Assembly: GCA_947631765.1 (NCBI GenBank)
Contig: CANRMP010000011.1
Span: 1 to 64,000 of the forward strand
Reading direction: 5' to 3'
From: an uncultured Clostridia bacterium
GTDB taxonomy: Bacteria; Bacillota; Clostridia; Oscillospirales; CAG-272
DNA: 64,000 bases
How positions within the stretch are numbered: the first letter of the stretch is position 1; every line of letters starts with the position of its first letter. Positions 26,787-34,834 of the stretch are shown piece after piece. A model generated the notes under the pieces. The model was not told the DNA's origin, searched no databases, and was given only the letters and a program-made list of their open reading frames with translations. The position numbers and the translations under genes are program-made.

Positions 26787-27589
26787 AAAGGGCAAATAAA
26801 GAGGCGCGCTTTGCAAAGCGACATGCCGAGCACACCCGACCTTTATCTCACTTTTTGGGAAGATCCTGCCGCATCGCACTTTTTGCACTCGGCGCAATAA
26901 GCATGATATACGCCGCCATAGCGGCAAAAATTGATAATTTTAATTCCGGAGTAGTCTTTGCTGCGATTTTCGGACTTGTATTGATTGCCCTTGCAATTTT
27001 TTCAAAGCAAATACTAAAGCTTCGGTGGCTTGCAATAGTCATTGCCTCCTGCTTTGCCGCTTTCGCGCTTTTTGTCACCTCCGTCGCGCTTTACGCCGAA
27101 TTTGACAACTGCAACTACAGAGAGGACGCGGCGATAGTGCTCGGTGTCAACATCAAGGGTGATAAGATAACACCCCAGCTTGCAAAGCGACTTGACCGAG
27201 CGGTCGAATACAGCAAAAAGAACCCCAAAGCTGTAATTTTGGTATCAGGCGGACAGGGACCTTATGAAAAGGTCAGCGAAGCCTGCGTTATGGAAAAATA
27301 CCTTGTCGAAAAGGGCGTACCCGCAAACAACATCATAAAGGAGGAAAATTCAAACTCCACCTATACCAATTTTGTAAATTCCAAAAGAATACTTGACGAC
27401 CTTTTTGAAGACGACTATACAGTAACGGTGATTACAAGCAGCTACCATATTTACAGGGCGACAGCCCTTGCCAAAAAAGCGGGACTTGACTGCACAAGAC
27501 TTCACGCCGACACTCCTTTATACATCGCGCCGGTAAGATATTTCAGGGAATGCGCCGGAATTGTTCATATGTGGCTGTTTGGAAAATAA
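26783..27589 (+). CDS. YdcF/ElyC family (DUF218) membrane protein
   Basis: A 268-residue protein with three N-terminal membrane helices (about 30-48, 53-70 and 75-97), followed by an extracytoplasmic DUF218 domain. The domain shows AAIVLGVNIKGDKITPQLAKRL-type spacing, the glycine motif VSGGQGPYEKVSEA, EENSNSTYTNF, and VITSSYHIYRA. Family members such as SanA, ElyC and YdcF act in envelope integrity or polyprenyl carrier handling; the exact reaction here is unknown. It overlaps the preceding membrane-protein gene. Confidence 0.9.
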   Translation: MKRANKEARFAKRHAEHTRPLSHFLGRSCRIALFALGAISMIYAAIAAKIDNFNSGVVFAAIFGLVLIALAIFSKQILKLRWLAIVIASCFAAFALFVTSVALYAEFDNCNYREDAAIVLGVNIKGDKITPQLAKRLDRAVEYSKKNPKAVILVSGGQGPYEKVSEACVMEKYLVEKGVPANNIIKEENSNSTYTNFVNSKRILDDLFEDDYTVTVITSSYHIYRATALAKKAGLDCTRLHADTPLYIAPVRYFRECAGIVHMWLFGK

Positions 27590-27667
27590 GATAAAAAATC
27601 ATCGCAAATGCGCACAGGATTTTTGGCGCGGCTTCCCTCTCGCACAGAATTGAAAATTCAAAAGCTA

Positions 27668-27696
27668 TTGACAAATTCAAGCTCAGGTGATATCAT
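27668..27696 (+). promoter_or_regulatory. Promoter of the phosphotransferase/insertase-fusion genes
   Basis: TTGACA and TATCAT are 17 bp apart. The leader of about 115 bases contains a G/C-rich inverted segment (CGCC...GGCG) before the TTG start. Confidence 0.65.
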
Positions 27697-27821
27697 ATGT
27701 ATGCTTTGATACAGCTTTTTCTAGACGCTTGTATCCTCGGCAACCAAAAACAAAACGCCCTTTTTCGGCACGATAACAGACCCGAAGAGGCGCTTTAATA
27801 CCCGTATTAGGAGAAATTGAC

Positions 27822-29561
27822 TTGATTAAAATTATAAAAAAGCGCAAAAAACGGCTCCTGCCCGTTTTACTTACCTCTTTTGCATTTGCGGTTGTCATCT
27901 GCCTTGAGGCGCCCTTTGAAATTTTTGCAAACAATCTCAGCGAATTTCTATTCTCACTCTCGGATTTCTTGCCTTTATGCATCGCATTTTGGCTGATTTT
28001 GACTCTCATTGTCGGAGTGCCGCTTTTCTTCATTCCCGACAAGGCGTACAGATTTGCATATCCTGCCATCACAATGCTTGCCTTTCTCTTCTTCCTTCAG
28101 GGCACATATCTCAATTTGGGAATAAGCTCCCTGCCGGGCGACAACATGGCAGACGAGGCGCCTTCGTTGGCGGCGGTGATAATAAACGCTATAGTTTGGC
28201 TTGCGCTGTCGGCTCTTGCCGTAGCGTCGGCGTTTATAAAAAAGCGCGACGCGGTGAAAATTGTATGCGTTCTGCTTTCGGTTGTAACGCTCGGAACACA
28301 GGTGATTAACATAACCTTTTTGGCTCTGACAACAGACGGCATAGCGCTTCCGAGAAACGAACGCGTTGTAGAATCCTCCACGGAGTACGTCCAAAAAATA
28401 CTTACCGACGACAATTTGACGACTCTTTCAAAGTCGCGCAACGTCATTGTGTTCATAGTTGACCGATTTGACGAAACGTACGCGGAGGAGGCGTATGACA
28501 AATATCCGAATATCTACAACGAGCTTGAAGGGTTCACCTGGTTTCAGGATAACCTCTCACTGTTCAGCCATACCTATCCGGCAATAACATGGATGCTGAC
28601 CGATAAAGAGTACTCGTGCAGCGTCGATCGCGTCAGCTATCAGAACGAGGCTTTTCGCGGCGACACTCCGCTTAAGGAATTAAACGACGCGGGCTATACC
28701 GTCAATGTATTTACTCAGCCGTATTACGCTTACAGCGATGAATACTATCTCCCCGAATACATTGCAAACGTGGTTCCCACCGAGAGCATTGCGACCCTGT
28801 CTCTCAAAGCGAAAATCAAGGTGACGGGCAGTTTGCTTAAAATGTCGCTTTACCGCTGTTTTCCCTTTGTGCTTAAAGGAATTGTGGGCAACATAAGCAC
28901 GGGAGCAAACGCCGACATCGTTTTACAGTCAAGAGCCGACAGCGCATACTCTCTTGACCTTAAGCAGGTTTACGACGCCGTCACCGACAAGCGCTTTACG
29001 GTAAGCGGCGAAAAAACCTTCAGCTATATACACGTCAACGGATGCCACGACGTGTCTTACGACGAAAATTGGAATACCCCGACCGGAAACAAAGCGGGGG
29101 ACTGCTCGCTGTCGGTGCTCGCCAGCTTTAAAATAATCGACCGTTATTTAAAAGAAATGAAACGGCTCGGAGTTTATGACAACGCCACCGTTGTGATTAC
29201 AGGAGACCACGGAAACGCCAAAAAAGACGAAGGCAACATAGAAGGTCCGACAATGACAGCCCTTTTTGTCAAGCCCTCGGGAAGCAAAAATGAGCCGCTT
29301 AAAACCTCAATGGCGCAGGTTTGCCAAAGCGATTTGTGGGCGACCGTTTTCGGCTCCGAAGGCATCACGTCGAAAAAGGACTACGGCACATCGGTATTTG
29401 ACGTTCCGGAGAATTTGAACCGCACGCGTTATTACCGCTGGCAGACCTACCTTGGCGGCAGCTTGGACGAATACGTATATGAAATAAACGGTCCCGCAAA
29501 AGATTTTTCAAATTGGAAAGAGATTGACCACGTTCATTATGACAAGTTCTTAATGGACTGA
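27822..29561 (+). CDS. Membrane-anchored alkaline-phosphatase-superfamily (sulfatase/LTA-synthase-like) protein
   Basis: A 579-residue protein with about five N-terminal membrane helices (to about 165) and a large extracytoplasmic hydrolase/transferase domain. Metal-site motifs are VIVFIVDRFDE (about 208), the putative nucleophile region LFSHTYPAITWMLTD, and VVITGDHGNAKKDEG. Relatives transfer phosphoglycerol, phosphoethanolamine or sulfate groups on surface polymers. The start is TTG, with TAGGAG 9 bases before it. The insertase/glycerophosphotransferase fusion follows after 14 bases, so the pair forms an operon likely acting on an envelope polymer. A distinct substrate cannot be named. Confidence 0.85.
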   Translation: MIKIIKKRKKRLLPVLLTSFAFAVVICLEAPFEIFANNLSEFLFSLSDFLPLCIAFWLILTLIVGVPLFFIPDKAYRFAYPAITMLAFLFFLQGTYLNLGISSLPGDNMADEAPSLAAVIINAIVWLALSALAVASAFIKKRDAVKIVCVLLSVVTLGTQVINITFLALTTDGIALPRNERVVESSTEYVQKILTDDNLTTLSKSRNVIVFIVDRFDETYAEEAYDKYPNIYNELEGFTWFQDNLSLFSHTYPAITWMLTDKEYSCSVDRVSYQNEAFRGDTPLKELNDAGYTVNVFTQPYYAYSDEYYLPEYIANVVPTESIATLSLKAKIKVTGSLLKMSLYRCFPFVLKGIVGNISTGANADIVLQSRADSAYSLDLKQVYDAVTDKRFTVSGEKTFSYIHVNGCHDVSYDENWNTPTGNKAGDCSLSVLASFKIIDRYLKEMKRLGVYDNATVVITGDHGNAKKDEGNIEGPTMTALFVKPSGSKNEPLKTSMAQVCQSDLWATVFGSEGITSKKDYGTSVFDVPENLNRTRYYRWQTYLGGSLDEYVYEINGPAKDFSNWKEIDHVHYDKFLMD

Positions 29562-29575
29562 AAAAGAAGTAAATT

Positions 29576-31675
29576 ATGGATAAAATACTTTATTACATTT
29601 GCATCCCCTTCGGCTACCTGATGAAATGGTGCCAGCTTCTTGTCGGCAATTACGGGCTTGCGATCATTCTGTTCACATTAGTAAGTAAAATAGTGCTGAT
29701 ACCGCTTTCGGTATGGATACAGAAAAATTCCATACTCATGGTGAAATTGCAGCCCGATATAAACTTTTTAAAGGTTAAGCATTACGGCGACACGGAGGCT
29801 ATTGCCGAAGGACAGGCAAAGCTTTTTAAAGAGAAAAAATATCACCCCACGCTCTCGCTTATACCGCTCATAATTCAAATAGTGCTTCTTATGGGCGTTG
29901 TGGAGATAATTTACCACCCGCTAAGCTATATTTTCGGCATGTCCGACGAGGTTATAAACAGCCTTGCCTCATATATCGGGACAAGCTCCGCGACCTCCTC
30001 CTATCAGCTTCTCATAGTTGACGCTATAAAGGACGGGGTTATCGACTCCTCCTCGACAATTCCCGGGGTGGGCGCCGAAATGCTTGCAAATACAATCTCA
30101 CAGGTAAATAACTTCGAGCTCAGATTTTTGGGACTTGATCTTTCTGTCATAGCGACCGATTTGTGGGGAGTATACACTGTTATTCCGCTTATCGCGGCTC
30201 TCTCCTCATTCGTTCTCTGCATGACACAAAACCTTGCAAACGTCATTCAGCATGAACAGGGCAAGCTCAGCAAATACGGTCTTATGGCGGTTTCGGTCGG
30301 CATCTCGCTTTACCTCGGATGCTTTGTCCCCGCAGGTATTGCCCTTTACTGGACGGCAAGCAATCTCTTCTCTGTGGCTCAGATGTATATTCTCAACGCA
30401 ATAATAAACCCGAAAAAGCATGTGGACTATGCCGCGCTGGAGCAAAGCCGAAAACAGCTTGCAGAAATCGAAGCGCTCGATACTCCGAAAAAGAAGGACA
30501 GAAACTACCGTAAAAACAGAAAGCGCGAAAAGAAGGATTACAAAAGCTTCTTTAACGTTGTAAACAAGCACGTTGTATTCTACTCCGAAAAGAGCGGATT
30601 TTATAAGTACTTCAAGGATTTAATAGACGAGCTTCTGAAAAGGTCAAACCTTACAATTCACTATATCACAAACGATCCGGACGATATTATTTTTGAAAGA
30701 GCGAAAGAAACGCCGCGTATACGCCCGTATTACATCGGAATTAAAAAGCTTATACCTCTGATGATGCTTGCCGAATGTGATATTATGGTAATGACCACGC
30801 CCGATTTTGACAAGTATTATCTCAAACGCTCCCATATCAAAAAGGATATCGAATATATCTATCTTCCGCATGATATGATGAGCGTCCACATGGGCTTTAA
30901 CGAAGGCGCACTTGACGCCTTTGACACAATATTCTGCTCGGGTGAGCATGTGGCAAAAGAGGTGCGCGCCACCGAAAGAGTGTACGGCTTGCCCGAAAAA
31001 AAGCTTGTCCCGTTCGGATATCCGCTTGCGGATATGCTTGTAAGGGCAGGAAAGGAAGAACGCGCCTCCCACATATCCGCAGAGCGTAAAAAAATTCTTA
31101 TCGCTCCCTCATGGCAGGAAGACAATCTGCTTGACTCATGCATTGACAAGCTTATTTGCCAGCTTTACTGTGAAAAATACGCGCTTGTGGTGCGCCCTCA
31201 TCCCGAATATGTAAAGCGCTACGGCGCCAAAATGCAGCGTTTGATTGAAAAATACAGCGACAAGGTCGGAAAGGGGCTGACCTTTGAGCTTGATTTTTCG
31301 GACAACAGCTCAATTACAAGCTCCGATCTGCTTATCACCGACTGGTCGGGAATCGCGCCCGAATTTTGCTTTGCAACCGGTCGCCCCGCTCTTTTTGTAA
31401 ACACTAAAATCAAATGCCTAAATCCCAACTGGGAAAATCTCGGGCTGACCCCTGTTGAAATATCCCTTAGAGACGAGCTCGGTGTATCTATTGACCCCTC
31501 GGAGCTTGACAAAACAGCAGAAAAGGTAAGCCTGCTTCTTGACAGCTTCGAGCTTTATAGGGAGCGTATAGACGCCCGTTTTGCAACTCTTATTTACAAT
31601 CACGGACACGCCGCAGAGGAAGGCGCAAAATACATCCTTAATTCACTTGTAGAAAAAAGAGCGAAAAAGGCTTGA
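29576..31675 (+). CDS. YidC/Oxa1 insertase fused to a CDP-glycerol glycerophosphotransferase-type domain
   Basis: A 699-residue fusion. Residues 1-285 are a YidC/Oxa1/Alb3 domain with about five helices: GNYGLAIILFTLVSK, IPLSV, a cytoplasmic hairpin, HPTLSLIPLIIQI, and FVPAGIALYWTASNLFSVAQ. A basic linker (KKKDRNYRKNRKREKK) leads to residues 325-690. These resemble the TagF/TagB glycerophosphotransferase family: YLPHDMMSVHMGF, FCSGEHVAKE, PFGYPLADML, ILIAPSWQEDN, VVRPHPEYVKRYG, and SDLLITDWSGIAPEF. The YidC groove position normally holding Arg is Lys (SKIVLIPL). Normal YidC proteins are 200-300 residues and lack such a domain. The frame is continuous, so the fusion is real in this sequence. 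Confidence 0.9.
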   Translation: MDKILYYICIPFGYLMKWCQLLVGNYGLAIILFTLVSKIVLIPLSVWIQKNSILMVKLQPDINFLKVKHYGDTEAIAEGQAKLFKEKKYHPTLSLIPLIIQIVLLMGVVEIIYHPLSYIFGMSDEVINSLASYIGTSSATSSYQLLIVDAIKDGVIDSSSTIPGVGAEMLANTISQVNNFELRFLGLDLSVIATDLWGVYTVIPLIAALSSFVLCMTQNLANVIQHEQGKLSKYGLMAVSVGISLYLGCFVPAGIALYWTASNLFSVAQMYILNAIINPKKHVDYAALEQSRKQLAEIEALDTPKKKDRNYRKNRKREKKDYKSFFNVVNKHVVFYSEKSGFYKYFKDLIDELLKRSNLTIHYITNDPDDIIFERAKETPRIRPYYIGIKKLIPLMMLAECDIMVMTTPDFDKYYLKRSHIKKDIEYIYLPHDMMSVHMGFNEGALDAFDTIFCSGEHVAKEVRATERVYGLPEKKLVPFGYPLADMLVRAGKEERASHISAERKKILIAPSWQEDNLLDSCIDKLICQLYCEKYALVVRPHPEYVKRYGAKMQRLIEKYSDKVGKGLTFELDFSDNSSITSSDLLITDWSGIAPEFCFATGRPALFVNTKIKCLNPNWENLGLTPVEISLRDELGVSIDPSELDKTAEKVSLLLDSFELYRERIDARFATLIYNHGHAAEEGAKYILNSLVEKRAKKA

Positions 31676-31700
31676 CAATTTAAGCTTCAGGGTGTATAAT
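31672..31700 (+). promoter_or_regulatory. Promoter overlapping the end of the fusion gene
   Basis: TTGACA and TATAAT are 17 bp apart. The -35 box contains the TGA stop codon of the upstream fusion gene. It gives the small membrane protein its own transcript. Confidence 0.85.
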
Positions 31701-31740
31701 ACATTCGCTTGGAATCTGAGGAATCTGAAAGGAACAAAAA

Positions 31741-32001
31741 ATGAACATTTCGATATTTTTGTCATCTTCCAATCTTTATATCGATCCGTCGGCGGTCACG
31801 GTCGCCGTTTCCTCAATAAGCGGAATTGCAATCGCAATGGGCGCCGCTATTGCCATTTGGTGGACGAGAGCAAAGAAAAAAGCCGCCGAAAAGCTGCATA
31901 TCGACGCCAACGCCCACAAAGAGGTTGAAGACGAGCTTGTTATCAGCAGCGATGACAAAAGCTCCTCGGACGGTGAAGAAAAGGGCAATTCCGATAAATA
32001 A
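31741..32001 (+). CDS. Small single-pass membrane protein
   Basis: An 86-residue protein not assigned to a family. Residues 18-42 form one hydrophobic, Ala/Ile/Ser-rich helix ending in IWWTRAKKK, consistent with N-out, C-in topology. The tail from 50 on is acidic (EVEDELVISSDD...) and probably disordered. GAAAGGAAC precedes the ATG. It has a strong promoter of its own inside the envelope/transport cluster. A large hairpin lies just after it. Partner or regulator roles are guesses. Confidence 0.75.
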   Translation: MNISIFLSSSNLYIDPSAVTVAVSSISGIAIAMGAAIAIWWTRAKKKAAEKLHIDANAHKEVEDELVISSDDKSSSDGEEKGNSDK

Positions 32002-32030
32002 TCAAAAATAATCGACCCGTGTTATAAAAT

Positions 32031-32073
32031 GCACAAATATACTTTCCGTTTTGAACGGAAAGCATATTTGTGC
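32031..32073. repeat. 20-bp hairpin between the small membrane protein and the nucleotidyltransferase gene
   Basis: Arms 32031-32050 and 32054-32073 pair over 20 bp with one A-C mismatch and a TTG loop (core CTTTCCGTT/AACGGAAAG). No strong T-run follows, so it may be a weak terminator, an RNA-stability element or an operator. It lies about 100 bases before the next gene. Confidence 0.7.
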
Positions 32074-32170
32074 GATTTGTGCATCAAAAATTCGATAATT
32101 TGTTCAATATCTCACCGCGTCGCAGCGCATTTTGAACATCTTTGCATTCACATAAAAGGAGGAAGAATAT

Positions 32171-33070
32171 ATGGAACAGACGCTCACGCGCAGACAATTT
32201 GATTTTCTGTCGACCCTTGCCACGGCAGGAGAGGCTCTTACCCAGCGCAAAATCGAAGAAATCACCGGCATGTCTCTCGGAACCGTAAACAAACTCACAA
32301 AGGAAATGACCTCTTTGGGATATGTGAGCGGGGGGTGCATAACCGAGGAAGGAAAAAAGGCGCTTGAACCGTACCGCGCAAAACGTGCGATATTCATTGC
32401 CGCCGGCTTTGGCACAAGACTTGTGCCCATAACCCTGAACACTCCCAAGCCTTTGGTGAGAGTGAAAGGAAAGCGTATAATCGACGGTCTTATCGACGCC
32501 TGCCTCGGGGTGGGAATCGATGAAATATATGTCGTTCGCGGATATCTTGCCGAGCAGTTTGACCAGCTGCTTTACAAATACCCGATGATAAAGTTTCTCG
32601 AAAATCCCTCTTTTAACGAATCAAACAATATTTCCTCTGCTCTGTGCGCGCGCTATCTTATGTGCAATGCGTATGTGTTTGAAGCAGACCTGCTTATAAA
32701 AAATCCTTCGATTATAAAGAAATATAACTATACCTCAAGCTATCTCGGAATACCTATGGAGCGCTCAAACGACTGGTGCTTTACGGTAAGTGCCGACAAC
32801 GTAATAAAAGAGATGAAGGTCGGCGGTCTTAACTGCTATCAGGAGGTGGGAATATCCTACTGGGATGAGGCTTGCGGTAAAAAGCTTTCCGGGCATTTGC
32901 TTGAAGCGTATGAAATGCCCGGCGGAAAAGAGCTTTACTGGGACGAGGTACCGCTCAAAATATTTTCCGGCGAGTACCGCGTAGAGGTGCGCGAGTGCCG
33001 AACCGAAGACATCACCGAAATCGATACCTTCAGAGAACTGAAGGCTATAGATAAAACTTATGACATATAA
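32171..33070 (+). CDS. Winged-helix plus LicC/PntC-like nucleotidyltransferase
   Basis: A 299-residue two-domain protein. Residues 1-68 are a MarR-type winged helix (TQRKIEEITGMSLGTVNKLTKEM). Residues 72-295 are a nucleotidyltransferase with the signature FIAAGFGTRLVPITLNTPKPLVRVKGKR. EADLLIKNPS and the later Trp/Asp motifs are as in CTP:phosphocholine (LicC) and CTP:2-aminoethylphosphonate (PntC) cytidylyltransferases. Such enzymes make CMP- or CDP-activated head groups for surface polymers. AAAGGAGGAAG precedes the ATG. It ends 13 bases before the importer's binding protein, so its substrate is probably what the importer brings in. Choline-phosphate versus aminoethylphosphonate is undecided. 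Confidence 0.82.
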   Translation: MEQTLTRRQFDFLSTLATAGEALTQRKIEEITGMSLGTVNKLTKEMTSLGYVSGGCITEEGKKALEPYRAKRAIFIAAGFGTRLVPITLNTPKPLVRVKGKRIIDGLIDACLGVGIDEIYVVRGYLAEQFDQLLYKYPMIKFLENPSFNESNNISSALCARYLMCNAYVFEADLLIKNPSIIKKYNYTSSYLGIPMERSNDWCFTVSADNVIKEMKVGGLNCYQEVGISYWDEACGKKLSGHLLEAYEMPGGKELYWDEVPLKIFSGEYRVEVRECRTEDITEIDTFRELKAIDKTYDI

Positions 33071-33083
33071 AGGAGAAAAACAA

Positions 33084-34067
33084 ATGACTAAAAAAATCAT
33101 AGCACTGATTTGCCTTGCGGCAACCGTTTTAATGCTGCTCCCAGCTTGCAGCAGCAAAAAAAGCAACGATATTGTAATATGGACCAGCGGCGAGGAATAC
33201 AAAAACGAGTATTACCGCTCAGAGCTTGTAAAGAAATTTCCCGACTACAATATCACGGTCGAATACATGAACAGCAGTACTATTGCCGCCAAGGTCATTG
33301 AAGAGGGCGAGAGCTGCACATGCGACATCATCCTTTCGGAAGAGTACGGATATCTCTATAAATGCGAAGATTATCTTGCAGAGCTTAAGGATTTCGATTA
33401 CTCGGTATTTCTTGACGATATAGTTCCCGAAAATCACAAGTTCACCCCCGAGCTTAAAAACGGCGGATGCATTATTGTCAACCCCAAAGTGCTGAGTGAA
33501 AAAGGACTTGAGACTCCGACCTCATACGAGGACCTGCTTGACCCTTCGTATAAAAACCTTATTTCCATGCCGAGCCCTGCTTCTTCCGGCACGGGATATA
33601 TGTTCTTACGTCAGCTTACAAACGAGTGGGGCGAGGATAAAGCCTTTGAATACTTTGAAAAGCTTACCGAGAACGTTCTGCAATACACCTCCTCGGGTTC
33701 GGGTCCCGTCAACGCGCTGGTTCAGGGCGAGGTTGCAATAGGGCTCGGAATGACCTCTCAGGCAGTGGTTGAAATCAACGAAGGCGTTAACCTTCAAATA
33801 CTCTTCTTTGAAGAGGGCTCACCGTTCAGCATGTACGGAAACGCCGTGCTTTCAAAGAGCGCCGAGCGCAAAGAGGTAATGGACGTGTTTAATTATCTTG
33901 CCACAGACCTTTGCAAAGGGGACAACGAGCTTTACTTCCCCGATCAGATCTTCAAGGATTTTGCTCCTCACGTAGAAGGCTTCCCCACCGATATTCATTA
34001 CGGAAACATGGCGAACGATACTTTGAGCGAAAAAGAAAGGCTGCTTCAAAAATGGACCTTCAATTAA
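33084..34067 (+). CDS. ABC importer substrate-binding lipoprotein, iron/2-aminoethylphosphonate type
   Basis: A 327-residue lipoprotein (lipobox LLPAC) that would capture a small molecule outside the cell for the two following genes. The fold class is suggested by DIVIWTSGEEYKNE, DIILSEEYGYLYK, the loop SPASSGTGYMFL and the segment VLQYTSSGSGPVNALVQGEVAIGLGM-like, split here by its hinge. This class of binding proteins includes Fe3+, spermidine and 2-aminoethylphosphonate receptors. No tyrosine cluster typical of iron binders is obvious. The ATG at 33084 has AAAGGAG 9 bases before it. Gene context with a LicC/PntC-like enzyme favours a phosphonate or choline-like ligand. Confidence 0.82.
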   Translation: MTKKIIALICLAATVLMLLPACSSKKSNDIVIWTSGEEYKNEYYRSELVKKFPDYNITVEYMNSSTIAAKVIEEGESCTCDIILSEEYGYLYKCEDYLAELKDFDYSVFLDDIVPENHKFTPELKNGGCIIVNPKVLSEKGLETPTSYEDLLDPSYKNLISMPSPASSGTGYMFLRQLTNEWGEDKAFEYFEKLTENVLQYTSSGSGPVNALVQGEVAIGLGMTSQAVVEINEGVNLQILFFEEGSPFSMYGNAVLSKSAERKEVMDVFNYLATDLCKGDNELYFPDQIFKDFAPHVEGFPTDIHYGNMANDTLSEKERLLQKWTFN

Positions 34068-34825
34068 GTCCGAAGCTTGAAATAAAGAATATAACAAAAG
34101 CATATAAAGCAAACGACGTACTTAAAAACGTGAGCTTTGAGGTCGCCGAGGGAGAATTTCTCTCGATACTCGGTCCCTCCGGCTGCGGCAAAACCACACT
34201 GCTTCGTATTCTAATCGGACTGCTAAAGCCGGACGGCGGATCCGTCATTAAAGACGGCTCCGACATAACAAACGCCCACCCATCGGAGCGCGGAATGGGC
34301 ATAGTGTTTCAGAATTACGCTCTTTTTGAAAACATGACCGTTATAAAAAACGTCGAATACGCGCTTAAATTCCACAAGATCCCCAAGAAAGAGGCAAGAG
34401 AACGGGCAGCCCGTATGCTCGACGCGGTCGGACTAAAGGAGCATGTTTCCAAAATGCCGAGAAATCTTTCGGGCGGACAACAGCAAAGGGTCGCAATAGC
34501 GCGAACGCTTGTGCTGAGCCCCGATATCGTGCTGTTTGACGAGCCTATGTCCGCTCTTGACGTTGCGACAAGGCTTTCGATGCGCACCGAGCTTAAAGCA
34601 TTGCAGAAAAAGTTCAACACGACAATGATTTACGTCACCCACGATCAGGAAGAGGCGTTTGCGCTTTCCGACAGAATAATGATAATGGACAGTGGAGAAA
34701 TAAGTCAGATAGATACGCCCGAAAATATCGTTAAAAATCCCGCAAACGAGTATGTCAAAACCTTTGTGCTTGACAATCTTCAGGCAAAGGCAGATTCTCT
34801 TATCAGATTTACAAAAGGAAAGTGA
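34052..34825 (+). CDS. ABC importer ATP-binding protein
   Basis: The ATPase of the importer (257 residues from the chosen start). All motifs are present: Walker A GPSGCGKTT, Q-loop FQNYALF, signature LSGGQQQRVAIAR, Walker B VLFDEPMSALD, and the switch His in VTHDQEEA. It belongs to the spermidine/iron/phosphonate subfamily but is short and lacks most of the C-terminal TOBE domain. The ATG at 34052 overlaps the end of the binding-protein gene by 16 bases. Confidence 0.93.
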   Translation: MDLQLSPKLEIKNITKAYKANDVLKNVSFEVAEGEFLSILGPSGCGKTTLLRILIGLLKPDGGSVIKDGSDITNAHPSERGMGIVFQNYALFENMTVIKNVEYALKFHKIPKKEARERAARMLDAVGLKEHVSKMPRNLSGGQQQRVAIARTLVLSPDIVLFDEPMSALDVATRLSMRTELKALQKKFNTTMIYVTHDQEEAFALSDRIMIMDSGEISQIDTPENIVKNPANEYVKTFVLDNLQAKADSLIRFTKGK

Positions 34826-34834
34826 GCGTCCGAT

